From positions 5,605,847 to 5,669,846 of the forward strand of contig OX345641.1 in NCBI GenBank assembly GCA_947044365.1: a stretch of 64,000 nucleotides of DNA. Reading direction: 5' to 3'. Positions 48,295 through 59,767 of the stretch are shown here, piece after piece (within the stretch, counting starts at the first letter, position 1; each line of letters begins with the position of its first letter). Under the pieces are notes generated by a model. That model was not told the origin of the DNA, did no database searches, and was given only the letters and a program-made list of their open reading frames with translations. Source of the DNA: Petrosia ficiformis (Eukaryota > Porifera > Demospongiae > Haplosclerida > Petrosiidae). The translations under genes and the position numbers were made by a program.

Positions 48295-48980
48295 ACTTGT
48301 AGATTCTACTACTATTGAAGTTACTGATACTTGCAACTTCAACTGCAGTAATTACTGGATTTGATTTTGTGTATGTGTGTCATATTCAGAACAAACCATG
48401 GACAATCTGAATATATATATATATATATATATATATCAGATTGTTTCGACCTATTGGGTCTCATCAGCATGGTGTAGCCCAATTTCACAATTCAATACAT
48501 TGCTATATCGGACAGAATGACACGCATATTGTATGTTATAATTTTGACCTCATTTTTGAAGAGGGATCTTCTCCCGAAGAATAATTTGGTCAAATGCTTA
48601 CCTTCAATCATTGGCTATTCCACAATATTGTACAGGAGCTCAATGAAATTTGGTCCAGGAAAAGCTATCATTAAATTTCAAATGTTGTTGGATTCCTATA
48701 TAAAATGGCTGAATAACATGTGAATATGTATACATGTAGGTAAGCATTTGATCAAAATTAGTTTAGGCCTAGCTCCTTTTTGAACATTAGGTCACAATTA
48801 TAATGTATATATAATTATTAAACATAAATATAAAAGTGGAAACAAGCATTATCATACATATTGACACGTGTACCAATCATCTGGACTCCTGTGTGGGAGT
48901 GGTCCTGTCCTTTCTGTAGCTACATGTAATGACAGGTCAGCAGAAGGGACCAAAACCTGTTGACCTAGTAATTACTGGAT
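48295..48980. repeat. Composite repeat family, part B, copy 4
   Basis: Same order as 9541-10150: CTATTGAAGTTACTGATAC, ACCATGGACAATCTGAATA, a (TA)n centre, CAGATTGTTTCGACCTATTG and then CTGGACTCCTGTGTGGGAGT. No GGAT array follows immediately in this copy. Confidence 0.8.
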
Positions 48981-49634
48981 CGGAAACTCCCTTGATGACC
49001 AGAATTAAGATAAAACAAGCCACCAAGCACTATATATAATTTTAAAATCTAATTTATCATTATGGAAATGTATGGCTTTAAATTACATGTAGTATGTTAG
49101 CTAAATAAAATATCAATAAAATTTCAGATACTAGTACCATTGAAGCTTTAGGGGAAAAGTTACTTCCTGGTTAGAGAGAGACCTGTCATTCAGTTGGGAG
49201 TCATTCACCACAGAGCCACCTGTTCATTCAGCATTGGCCTGAGGATCTGACAAACATGTACACCGTCTCTTTTTCTTAAACACACACATGTACAAGTGTA
49301 TGTGCACATGTATGTTATTAAACAAGTAAAAATGGGTCAAAGGCTTTATTCCAGCTTAGCAATGGTAAGTCACATTACAATACAAATACACCACATGAAG
49401 ATGATTATGTCTACAAAATATACATACAAAAAATACTAGCTTGTAGAAACTGGAACTAATAGCTTTTTAGATGAAGATGCTTCACAAAAGTTATTCAAGA
49501 TAAGAACAGTGGAAACCAAATAACTATGATAGGGTATTGAGTCAGTAATGATAACCGTAAAGTAATCATAGGGATACCTTTTTGTCCATATACGTATCTT
49601 GTTCCATATTGAAATTAACATAGCATACACCGTA
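48981..49634. other. Gap without recognisable gene
   Basis: AT-rich. The short minus frame 49436-49630 has no domain. Confidence 0.5.
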
Positions 49635-50860
49635 TATGGATGGATATACGGATGGATGTATGAATGGATAGATGAATGGATGGATGGATGAATGTATGCA
49701 TGAATGTATGGACTGATGGATCAATGAATATGTAGACTGGTTACATGGATGGATGAATGAATGGATGGATCAATAGATGGATAGTTGGATGAAATGTATG
49801 GATGGATGGATAGATGATGGATAAATAGATTGACGGATGAATGGATAGATGAATGAATACAGTGTAGATAATGGGTGAATAGACAAATGGATGGATGGAT
49901 GGATGAATGGATAGATGGATGGATACAGTGTAGATAATGGGTGAATAGACAAATGGATGGATGGATGGATGAAATGGATAGATGGACAAATCAACGGATG
50001 AATGTATGGATGGATGGATCAGTGGATATGTAGACTGGTTACATGGATGGATGAATGAATGGATGGATCAATGGATGGATAGTTGGATGAAATGTATGGA
50101 TGGATGGATGGATGGATAGATGGATGGGTGGTTGGATAGACGGATGGATGAAATGGATAGATGGATGGATGAATAGATGAATGTATGCATGAATGTATGG
50201 ACTGATGGATCAATGGATATGTAGACTGGTTACATGGATGGATGAATGAATGGATGGATCAATGGATGGATAGTTGGATGAAATGTATGGATGGATGGAT
50301 AGATGATGGATGAATAGATTGACGGATGAATGGATAGATGGGTGGATACAGTGTAGATAATGGGTGAATAGACGAATGGATGGATGGATGGATGAAATGG
50401 ATAGATGGATAAATCAACGGATGAATGTATGGATGGATGGATCAATGGATGGATAGATAGATGATGGATGTATGGATGGATGAATACAAGTGCTGAATTG
50501 ATTAATGGTTGATAGACGGATGCAAATATGGTCAGATACATGGATAGATACATGTAAATTGACAGTTGGATGGATAGACAAATGGATGACTGACTAAAAA
50601 GCAGAATGGACAGAGAAAAGGAGGGATGATAGATGGATGGATAGCTGGACAGATGGATGAATGTGGATGGAATGGGTAGATGGATGGGTGGATAATAGAT
50701 GGATTGATAGATGGACGAATGGATGGATGGATGAAATATACATGTACATGGTTACAAGAATGGATGAATGAATAGAAAGATACACTAGATGGATGATCGG
50801 TAGATGGATGGGGAATAGATGGATGGAAATAAGTGTAGATGGTACTATGAATGAATGGAA
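49635..50860. repeat. GGAT array, about 1.2 kb, with about 200-300-bp higher-order units
   Basis: TGTAGACTGGTTACATGGAT recurs at about 49732, 50029 and 50220. TACAGTGTAGATAATGGGTG recurs at 49858, 49925 and 50346. The array thus consists of larger duplicated blocks and not only 4-bp slippage. The frames are low-complexity. Confidence 0.9.
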
Positions 50861-51245
50861 AAGGGATAGACGGAATGGATGAATGAATGGAAATTAGAGC
50901 TGAGCAATACCGAAATTTTTAACTATCACAATTTAATAGATACACTTGTATTTGAACGACAGTCAATACCATCATGATAGTCAAACTACATGTATAATTT
51001 GTATACATATTCTGTTTATCTTCCATTTGTAGCAGAGAAACCAAGTACTCCACAAACCACTGTTAGAGCCCTCCAACAGAAACACTTGCAGCTCTTCAAT
51101 CTTAATTAACAAGAACTATTCGTCGCTATCTTCTCATGTTTGATCACGTGGTTGTGGGAAAGTTGAGGCAAGACAATGTTAAATGCACATGCCCATAACA
51201 TGTCCATTAACATGATAGTCACACTATTGCTACTATCACCCAGTC
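50830..51245. repeat. Dispersed repeat L, copy 2
   Basis: Collinear with 41990-42360 (GAACGACAGTCAATACCATC, GTAGCAGAGAAACCAAGTAC). Confidence 0.8.
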
Positions 51246-51780
51246 CTAAATGGATGAATGGATGAATGGATGAATGGATAGATGGATGGATGTATGGATG
51301 TACATGTATGTATGGACTGATGGATGATACTGATTGGATATTAAACATTAAAACTCACCTCAATTTCATGAGGTAAACCTTGTAACTTCAAACATAAAGA
51401 AGAGAATTCTTATCATGTAGAATGAATCTGGTACTAAAAGGACATGTACACTTACATGTACATGAACGCTTCATAATGATTATCTCCAAAACTCCTGCCA
51501 GATGAGAGAAGGCGAATTAAAGAAACATTATAATAGAACAATATAGAAAATATAAATGATTATAGTATTCACTATTAATCATTGCTCCAAAAATAACTGT
51601 GATTTCCCCAACAGTATTTTTGCTGAGGTGTTGAACAAAATGCTATCATTCCCTGATTAATTATTTCTTACTTTCAGTCATTTTATACACAATGATATAT
51701 TGTATTCAGTTAGAGTAGTCATTAGGCATTTTAGTAAACACATTTTACTGGCTTCTTGTACAAAATGGCTGAAGGTAAGA
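51246..51780. mobile_element. Core C, copy 4, truncated on the right
   Basis: A short GGAT array (51250-51330) and the usual core start (ACTCACCTCAATTTCATGAGG) are present. The core runs into GCTCCAAAAATAACTG, as in the variant at 10430, without a right ATCC array. The right flank with ACAAAATGGCTGAAGGTAAG follows. Confidence 0.7.
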
Positions 51781-52340
51781 AATTCCTCAAATCATTATAC
51801 AAGCAATGATACCATTCTAAGTCATGTGACATATGATAGTATGGTATTATATAAATAGGATATACATGTAGGAAGGAGAGTATCATGTGTAATGATACCT
51901 AAGTAATTACAGAGATGTTATACTTTAAGAAGACTGATACATGAAGAAAAAGCATCTATGATTGGTGATTACAATACATTTATTTTTCTCATTTATTATT
52001 CTATGATTGCTTTGTAATAACTAATAATTATTGATGATGATTATCTCATCTCTGAAACCCAATAACATAATAAATATCCTACAGATACACATGTAGTCAT
52101 ACCCATATTCTGGTTATCAGTGTCATTACTGATGACAAGCTGTTAGTGATACATTATAAAGTTCTCATTCATCAGATTATGATGAGCAACCTCTAGTTGA
52201 ATGTCATAACTTATATTGTACATGTATTATCACTTCCAAACAGCTATTTCCACTCTATGGTATAATAGTGGCTTGTAGAAACATTTCCTAACAGAGTCAT
52301 TCACATAGTTGCTATAATTTTATTATTAAGAGGTTTGGCT
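51780..52340. repeat. Dispersed repeat H, copy 2
   Basis: Nearly identical to 47310-47880. It differs by a few indels, for example at TTGAAAGTCATAAC versus TTGAATGTCATAAC. Confidence 0.88.
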
Positions 52341-52639
52341 CCACCTATTTAATTAATTATCTTTTTTCTATGACAAATATACATCTGGATGTGCAGTATG
52401 TAGATGTACATGTACACATAGTGATATCTATACAATATACACATATGGATATTATTGTGTTCATGCAGTTGTGTATGTACCTTCGTGAACAGTTATGTAT
52501 GGTAAATTTAAACAAAAACAGCTGCTTCCACATAGATAACAAGGGTATACCAGAATGAAGATACTGCTTCAGGTGTTCAGTGGACCAGATTAAAGAGCTA
52601 GAATCCGTAAATGAGTGACAACAACTTCAGTACAGCATT

Positions 52640-52740
52640 TCTGACTGGATGGATGGAAGGATGGATAGATGGATGGATACACAGATGGATGGATGGATGG
52701 ATACACAGATGGATGGATGGATGGATGGGGAATGATAGAT
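52640..52740. repeat. Short GGAT array
   Basis: GGATGGATGGATACACAGAT units, followed at 52738 by a truncated copy of repeat L. Confidence 0.85.
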
Positions 52741-52989
52741 GGAAATAAATCAAGATGGTACTATGAATGATTGGAAATTAGAGGTGGGTGATAGTGAAAT
52801 TTTAACTATCACGATAATTAATACATGTATTCATAACAAACCTACCTCCTGAACAGTTATGTATGGTAAAGTTAAATAACAAAAAGCTGGTTCTATTTAG
52901 CAAGGGTTATACCAGAATGAAGATACTGCTTCAGGTGTTCAAAGGACAAGATTAACGAGCTTATATCTATATATGATTGACTGTAGAGC

Positions 52990-54000
52990 GTTTCGGACTG
53001 GATAGATTGATGGATGCATAAGATGGATGGATGGATGCATAAGATGGTGGGTGGATGGATGAGTGAATGAATGGATACATAGAAATGGTGATAGATGGAT
53101 GAATGAATGAATGAATGAATGGATGGATGGATGATTGGAAGGATGAATAGATGGTGGATAAATGGTTGGGTTGAATGATGAATAGATGGATAGATGCATT
53201 GATGAATAGAAATATAGATGGTAGTATGAATGTATGGAAAGATAGATGGGTGGAGAGATACATGTACTAGTAGATGGATGGATGAATAAAAATGAATGAT
53301 GGAAGAATTGATGCATGAATGACTGGGAATATATATGATTGTACGAATGGACGAATAGATGAATGTTACTGTTCATGTATGTAATGTACATGTCTAAACA
53401 GATGGATGAACGGTAAGATGGATAGTTGTATGAATGGATGAATGGATGGAAAGACAAATGAAAGAATGGAAAGATTCATGTAGATAGATGGATGCAGGAA
53501 CGGTGAACGGATAGATGGATGGATTACACTGATTGGACACTAAAACAGTGAGAAGACCTTCATTCCATGAGGGAAACCTTGTAAATTCCAAAAGAAAGAA
53601 GAATATTCTTAACAGGGTGAATGAATCTAGTACTAAAAGGTTTTGATGTATGCGATTGTCTCCAAAAGCTCCTGCCAGAAGAGAGAAAGAGAATTGAGGA
53701 ATGTAAAGAAACAACAATGTAGGAAAAATAAATACTTTGTAATCACTATTAATTATTGCTGATGACATTTTCATTTCGGAGACACAAAAACATAATATTA
53801 TTATCAGATAGTATGATAGTACTATCTATGTAGGGATGACATGGAAAACAATGGTCACCCATACATCCATCCATCCATACATCCATCCATCCATCCATAC
53901 ATCCATCCATCCATCCATACATCCATCCATCCTTTCATACATCCATCCAACAATCCATCCATCAATCCATCCATTAATCCATCCATCCATCTATCATCCA
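52990..54000. mobile_element. Core C flanked by inverted GGAT/ATCC arrays, copy 5
   Basis: A degenerate GGAT/GAAT array (52990-53525), a 340-bp core (ACCTTCATTCCATGAGG ... GACATGGAAAACAATGG) and a 140-bp CATC array (53860-54000) of opposite sense. The frames on each strand ([13 protein letters not shown]) are repeat products. Confidence 0.83.
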
Positions 54001-54419
54001 TCACAAATACAAATGATTACTATTCAACTATGTATTTTGTACAGGAAGACAATTTAAATATGATCTGAAGCCCGCACCTACTAGATACCTAATATTAAAA
54101 TGGTTGAATAGCAAGCATTCATATGTACATGTAACAAGAGACATCTAATTCCGTTCAAACATAATCTAATAATAAAACTACTACATACACACATCAACTT
54201 ATTATAGGATTATAAAAAGGGTTTGCTTGTTACCACACCCACATTTATAATTGATCATGCACATTATTACAATCTGCTTGTATTGTTATCATGTGGTGTG
54301 TTTAAAGAAAGGTTGAGTCTTCCCTAATACATACACTCATGTACATGTACAAACACACATACATAATAATGATACATATACATTACATACATCCTGTACA
54401 TGTACTTCAGTATGATATA

Positions 54420-54665
54420 TGACAATGATGCAATATAGACCAGCGAAAAAACACAGGAACAACATGGCTTTGGCAACAAAATGAAATACCACTTCTACAT
54501 AACAACCCTACATAAGTATATACAACTTAAGTCACAAAGAAATGATACTTATGTACGGTTGTTATGTGGAAGTGGTATTTCATTTTGTTGCCAAAGCCAT
54601 CTTGTTCCTATACTTTTTCAGTTTAATATATATCCCTACATACTCTTTCATTTTTTAAAATGTTT
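54420..54665. mobile_element. Palindromic MITE, family F-like, copy 4
   Basis: GGCTTTGGCAACAAAATGAA at 54464 is matched by its inverse TTCATTTTGTTGCCAAAGCC. The arms run inward through ACCACTTCTACATAACAACC. The arms are about 90-120 bp, with a loop around 54520-54545. Confidence 0.82.
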
Positions 54666-54769
54666 TTTATATCAATTTTAAGATCAAGAAGAAGTCTAAT
54701 TACAAAATCTGAAATACTTTTTATATTAGCTGACTTGCATGCTTACATGTTTACAATGGTACAATAAAG

Positions 54770-55010
54770 TCTCTAAATTATTTACAATAGATACAATGAT
54801 TGATACTAAACTGGATATACATATACAATAACACAATGACTCATTGTTCTATTTAAGACTGTTATAACACAGACATTGCTACTTGATGAAAGGTCCTAAC
54901 TCTTTTTTAGTGCATGATTACACTGTATGATCACATGATTTTTAGGGTACGATTATGATCACGATTATGATTACGATTACAACAATTGTGTAATTGATTA
55001 CCATCAATTA
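54770..55010. repeat. Dispersed repeat G, copy 2
   Basis: Collinear with 14880-15170 (TGATACTAAACTGGATATAC, CTCATTGTTCTATTT). Confidence 0.75.
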
Positions 55011-55480
55011 CGATTATACTCATAATAGGCCCCAACCCTGTCTCAGACCACAATACAATAAAAACAAACATACTATTAAAGTAATGTCCTACACATGATA
55101 CAGTCTGTGTATCTTACTTCTATAATTACATAGTTGTATTGTGGCAACTGGTTAGGTGTATATTTTGCAAAATCTCATCAAAACTTCCATTGTTAAATCT
55201 GTTCACTATATCAAGCATGGCTAGTTGGTACAGTGTATACATGTATATATACTGCATATACATGTTCCACCTGTTAGAGTTCAGAGGTTTATGTGGATAT
55301 ATAGCTCAACCCTACAGGCATCAGATTATATTGACATAAATCTCTTATAGATGGTATATCTGGTATACACACCACCTAACCATGGTTTATACTACAATAT
55401 AATATATATGTATATATACATGTGTATATTATATGTATATATAATTATATATCCCGATACGGCGAAACATCAAAGTAAAC
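55011..55480. other. Gap without recognisable gene
   Basis: AT-rich. The 66-codon plus frame at 55139-55339 shows no domain. Confidence 0.5.
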
Positions 55481-55670
55481 CACAGCGATATATATAAGAT
55501 ATAGCACCCTGTGGTCAGATATAGCACTGCGGTCAGCAGATATAGCACTGCGGTCAGATATAGCACCTGCCGTCAAAACAGACTACAAGAAAACAACACT
55601 TACCTTCTCCAAAATGCCGACAAAAAGGTAGGAAAAGCATCAGACATCAACAAAGGTTTTGTCTTTCGTG

Positions 55671-55796
55671 ATATATATTGGTTATATCACAGCCACTCGT
55701 GCTATACCACATTTATAAAAACCTCGCCCTCGGGCTCGGTTTTTATAAATCTGATATAGCACTCGTGCTGTGATATAACCTATACATAATATATAT
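55671..55796. mobile_element. Palindromic MITE-like hairpin
   Basis: GGTTATATCACAGCCACTCG and CACTCGTGCTGTGATATAACC form the outer arms. TTTATAAAAACC and GGTTTTTATAAA form the inner arms, around a GCCCTCGGGC loop. It resembles the hairpin at 1081. Confidence 0.78.
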
Positions 55797-55802
55797 ATAT
55801 AT

Positions 55803-55858
<56 letters not shown>

Positions 55859-55910
55859 ATATAAATATTTATATATATATACATATGTATATGTAATATA
55901 TATAGTATGC
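55789..55910. repeat. (TA)n microsatellite
   Basis: More than 100 bases of alternating TA with few interruptions. The minus-strand Ile/Tyr repeat peptide is spurious. Confidence 0.9.
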
Positions 55911-57095
55911 TAAAAGGTCCTATGTATATACAAAATATAAGACCTGAGTTTGTGTCCGACGATGTGATATAGCCCAAGCCTGCAAGGGCTGTATCACATC
56001 CGGAGGACACAAAATGAGGATCCTACAGTACAAGTCAGATGCAACTTAAGCCACACTCGCGAGCTGCCCGCGAGTACATTTTGTGCACTCGCGAGTGCTC
56101 TTGTTTGCACTCGCGTGCGCTCTCAATTCCCTCGCGAGCGCTGTCAATGGACTCGCAACTCGCGATCGCGTGCACGCACGCGCTTTAACTACAATTAATT
56201 AATTGTGGGCATGGGCGCGCATGACACAATTGGGTGTGGCAAGTAAACTCACGTGAATTTTGCTGTCTTGTAGCTAACTATATAGCTGTACCTGGCTATT
56301 ATCTGACTCACTTGGGATATGGCTTTACATCAAGTATGTTCCAAACACTCCAAAGGTGAGCCTTGTATATATAATATTAAATTATGTTTAATATTTATCA
56401 TAATGATAATTATAAATCTATTTGTTATATTATTCATCATCTTGACTTATCAGATTGTTACTGAACTGCCAGTGTTGTCTACTTAAAATAGTTAATAAAA
56501 TATCTCGGATATTTTGACAACTTTGAATCGTTGATGAACTTCTTAATCTTCAGACCACTTCGCCAATGAAAAATGAAGTGCTGTGTTGTTGGAGGTTGAC
56601 ATATGTGGCATTTTGTACTTCATTAAGACAGCAGTACTAGCTTTGGAACACTGTATAATTATGATTAATACAATATTGTTATTTTCATTTTAAATAATTA
56701 AAATTATATATCTAATTATTTATAATTATAATACTTATACATATTGCTAATTGTAAACTAGTTAATTACCTGAAATATCAATCTGGAAGTCTGGAACATG
56801 ACAAAACAAGAAGCAGGAGACTTAGAGAACTCATTCCAGTACTTTTATTAACCACACCTACAGCAATTGACCTGCGTGCACGCGTGCGTGTGTGGACGCC
56901 CACTCGCATAACCACGTGTGCGCTAGCTAGCGCACGCGTGTACTCATTTTTCACTCGCGAGTGTGTTTTGTGCACTCGCGTGTACTCTTGATCGCGCTCG
57001 CGTGTGCGGTGCGAGTAGCACGCGAGTGTGGCTTAAGTTGCATCTGACTTGTACTGTATATGCAGTATATAGGACCTATTAGCATACTATATACA
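55911..57095. mobile_element. Hairpin MITE K, split by a nested insertion
   Basis: The left arm (TATGCTAAAAGGTCCTATGT ... GATGTGATATAGCCC) and the start of the right arm (GGGCTGTATCACATCCGGAG) meet the insertion at 56025. The remainder of the right arm, ATATAGGACCTATTAGCATA, resumes after 57058. The two halves together make a hairpin like the intact relative at 57219-57378. Confidence 0.75.
56026..57056. mobile_element. Tc1/mariner-like non-autonomous element with TA target duplication
   Basis: The ends CAGTACAAGTCAGATGCAAC and GTTGCATCTGACTTGTACTG are perfect inverses. The pairing continues through TTAAGCCACACTCGCG, about 38 bp in all. TA stands on both sides (56024-56025 and 57057-57058). 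Subterminal zones on both sides are packed with GC-rich ACTCGCGnG words, unlike anything else in the window. The interior begins a short frame at 56319 (MALHQVCSKHSK, then a GTGAGC donor), but no transposase was recognised. Confidence 0.78.
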
Positions 57096-57218
57096 ATATA
57101 GTGTATGATGGAGACATCTCCTACACAGTGTGCACATGGAAGGTCCATATACAATATACAGAACTCACCACATCAAACGGATGATGTCACGATCAAACCA
57201 TATACAAATATATGTATA

Positions 57219-57378
57219 TTATATAGTACACTTACAGTTCTTATATACAAAATATAGACCCGAGGTTTAGTGTCTGAGGATGTGATATAGCCCGAGCTTG
57301 CGAGGGTTATATCACATCCTCAGACACTAAACCAAGGGTTTATATTGTGGTATATAAGAACTGTAAGTGTACTATATA
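57219..57378. mobile_element. Hairpin MITE K, intact copy
   Basis: TATAGTACACTTACAGTTCT and AGAACTGTAAGTGTACTATA are exact inverses. Inward they continue to GGTTTAGTGTCTGAGGATGT / ACATCCTCAGACACTAAACC around a small GAGCTTGCGAGG loop. Confidence 0.85.
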
Positions 57379-57409
57379 CAATATATAGTATGCTGGTGGA
57401 TTAAAGATT

Positions 57410-57560
57410 CACAGGTCTATATACAAAATATAAGACCTAACCACATCAAACGGTTGCCATGGTAGCATACTATGCTACCATGGCAAGCTCGGGCTATATC
57501 ACATCCTCAGACACTAAACCTCGGGTCTATATTTTGTATATAAGTGTACTATATAATATA
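57410..57560. mobile_element. Hairpin MITE K-related mosaic copy
   Basis: The right part (GCTCGGGCTATATCACATCC ... GTCTATATTTTGTATATAAG) equals the K right arm. The left arm is mostly replaced. The junction holds a perfect 33-bp palindrome (57454-57486). Confidence 0.65.
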
Positions 57561-59767
57561 CATATATCATGAGCATATTTCCACGCGATAAAATTGCAGC
57601 AGTTCCCCAAGATATCCTAAATTGCATTCTATAGATTACACTGTTATCTTACTAGAAGTATAAATGAATTGTATCATGTATGGATTACATGTATACCAGT
57701 AGGAGTGTTTTAATATTGATGAATTAAAACCCAAAATCTCTTACATGTATGGTCTAATGATATTGATGACACTGACATTCCATCAGCAAACACTCTTGAC
57801 CTAAATATTCAATACTAACAGTCACTCAATCTTGACAGCTTTTCTGAAATAATAAAGAAACCATGTCACATCTGTACATTGAACTACATGTATATAATTT
57901 ACAATCATGTATAAATATTGTAATAGGTCAAAGGGGAATTGTTAAAGTTACACACACACTTTATTTATTGCTCAATGTTGTAGTATTCACCACCTCAATT
58001 GCACTTGATTTCATGTAGCATTTGAAGAGGGAAAGCTTTTAAACAAGACTATAGTTGTGTTTCCATGTTGCCACTAGACGTCTTCTAAAAGTAATGAAAC
58101 AGAAATCGTGGGCTATAATAAAACCCAAAGATTTTAGAATAATTCTATTTTTCAATTTTATACTTGTGTGATTAGATTGCAGTTCCAATGTTAATAGTTT
58201 CACAGGAAATTTGTTGTTAAATGCTCAGACACACATAATGATTACAGCATTCCTCTGCTATGCTTACACAAATGAGGCTTAATAAAACAGTCACACATTC
58301 TCAGTACTAATAAAATATAGTATAGTAAAGTACATTGGTGTATACAAAATGTACAAATGGTAATGTTGTAATGTAAGTACAAGTAGTGCACTATACTGTA
58401 TACTGTACTACATTGTGCATGTACATGCATATTGTACTACATATCATGTTCCGTCGGGACTACATCCTGAGACCAATTCACACATGGAAATATTGATGGT
58501 GTTTTATATTTGGTGGTATGGCAGTTTTGCTCAAATAAAATTCACCAATCAGTTCACAAATGCACATATGTATTCTATACATTTTTCCTACTGAGAAATA
58601 TTTAATAACCAGCTAACAGTAAACAGTAACCCATAACTTTGTACTTCTGTCAATATTTCCACATATATGGTAATACTGTTAGTGACAATTTGTTTGGTAA
58701 ATAAATACATTAATTTTGACATTCTACTACTCTATAATATCCTACCCTGGTCTGGTATATTATAGCTATTGCATATCTTGTTATGAGAACTACAAGATGT
58801 TTTATACAACTCTAGTATTATTATGTTGACAGTCAATGGTAATACTTATGTGTTGTATACTGGGTATATAACTACTGGTAAGAAAGACATAAATCAAATT
58901 GTTATCTCCAGGACAGCCAAAGTTGAGCTTCTGAAAGTACATCTATTCTAACAAGTCAGTATCTTAGTTATATTTTAACTAAATGTAGCTGCTCTCATAT
59001 AATATCTATATGCAAGATACTCTTAGAGGGGTGGGACTGGGTAATTGAGACTACATTTTCCAAGATATCATATTGTATGTGGAAAAGTAACCAGAAATTT
59101 AAAATCAAAACAATTAAATGATATGTATTGTAGAATCACATTAATGCATGAAAGCAACTAACCTCTCTTACACCAAATCTTTGGTGTTTCTTGAAAATCC
59201 TGCACAATACACTAGCAAGGGCCATCTTGTAATATTGACCACGCCTTCTCGCATTCAAAGGGAAATTCCCTGGGCAATGTTGATACCACAAATATTTTAA
59301 GGACAGTCCTTGATACCACAAATACTTTAAGTGAAGATCTATAAGTGAAAAGTGGTAAGTTATCTTTCATAGTTAAATTAATAATTATAATCCATGTGTA
59401 TCCTGTATGATGATGAATATCATATGTCTACATTATTTGAAATACTAGTTTTCCCAAAACTATTTAACATACTTCAGTACTGATTAACAATGAATATACT
59501 TATTTAGGAATGTGCATTAATGAATTTGTTCTCAAAAAAGGATCCCACAACAACACAAATGCTTAGATATTGTAACTACTCTTACTAGATCCTGAGATAA
59601 ATGATCTCGTATTTTAAACTATTACCAGTGTGGTTTATATTTACACTAGCTAATGTAAATACTCCATTATTATCTACTGAACTCATATACTCGTGATATT
59701 ACATAATTTCATAAACCTGTGAAATGACTATAAATTGTTCCTATCTCATTATATCCTTACTAACTAG
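57561..59767. other. Gap left of the ankyrin gene
   Basis: No exon could be recognised here, although the 5' part of the ankyrin gene should lie in or beyond this stretch. A short direct repeat (TTGATACCACAAATA, twice, 59278-59330) precedes a donor-like AGTG|GTAAGT at about 59353, which could mark a leader exon. Confidence 0.4.

Noticed and set aside
55780..56010. Tyr/Ile-rich minus-strand frame
   Set aside because: Translation of a (TA)n microsatellite.
56778..57154. Arg/Thr/His-rich minus-strand frames
   Set aside because: They are produced by the CG-rich subterminal repeats of the nested Tc1/mariner-like element.
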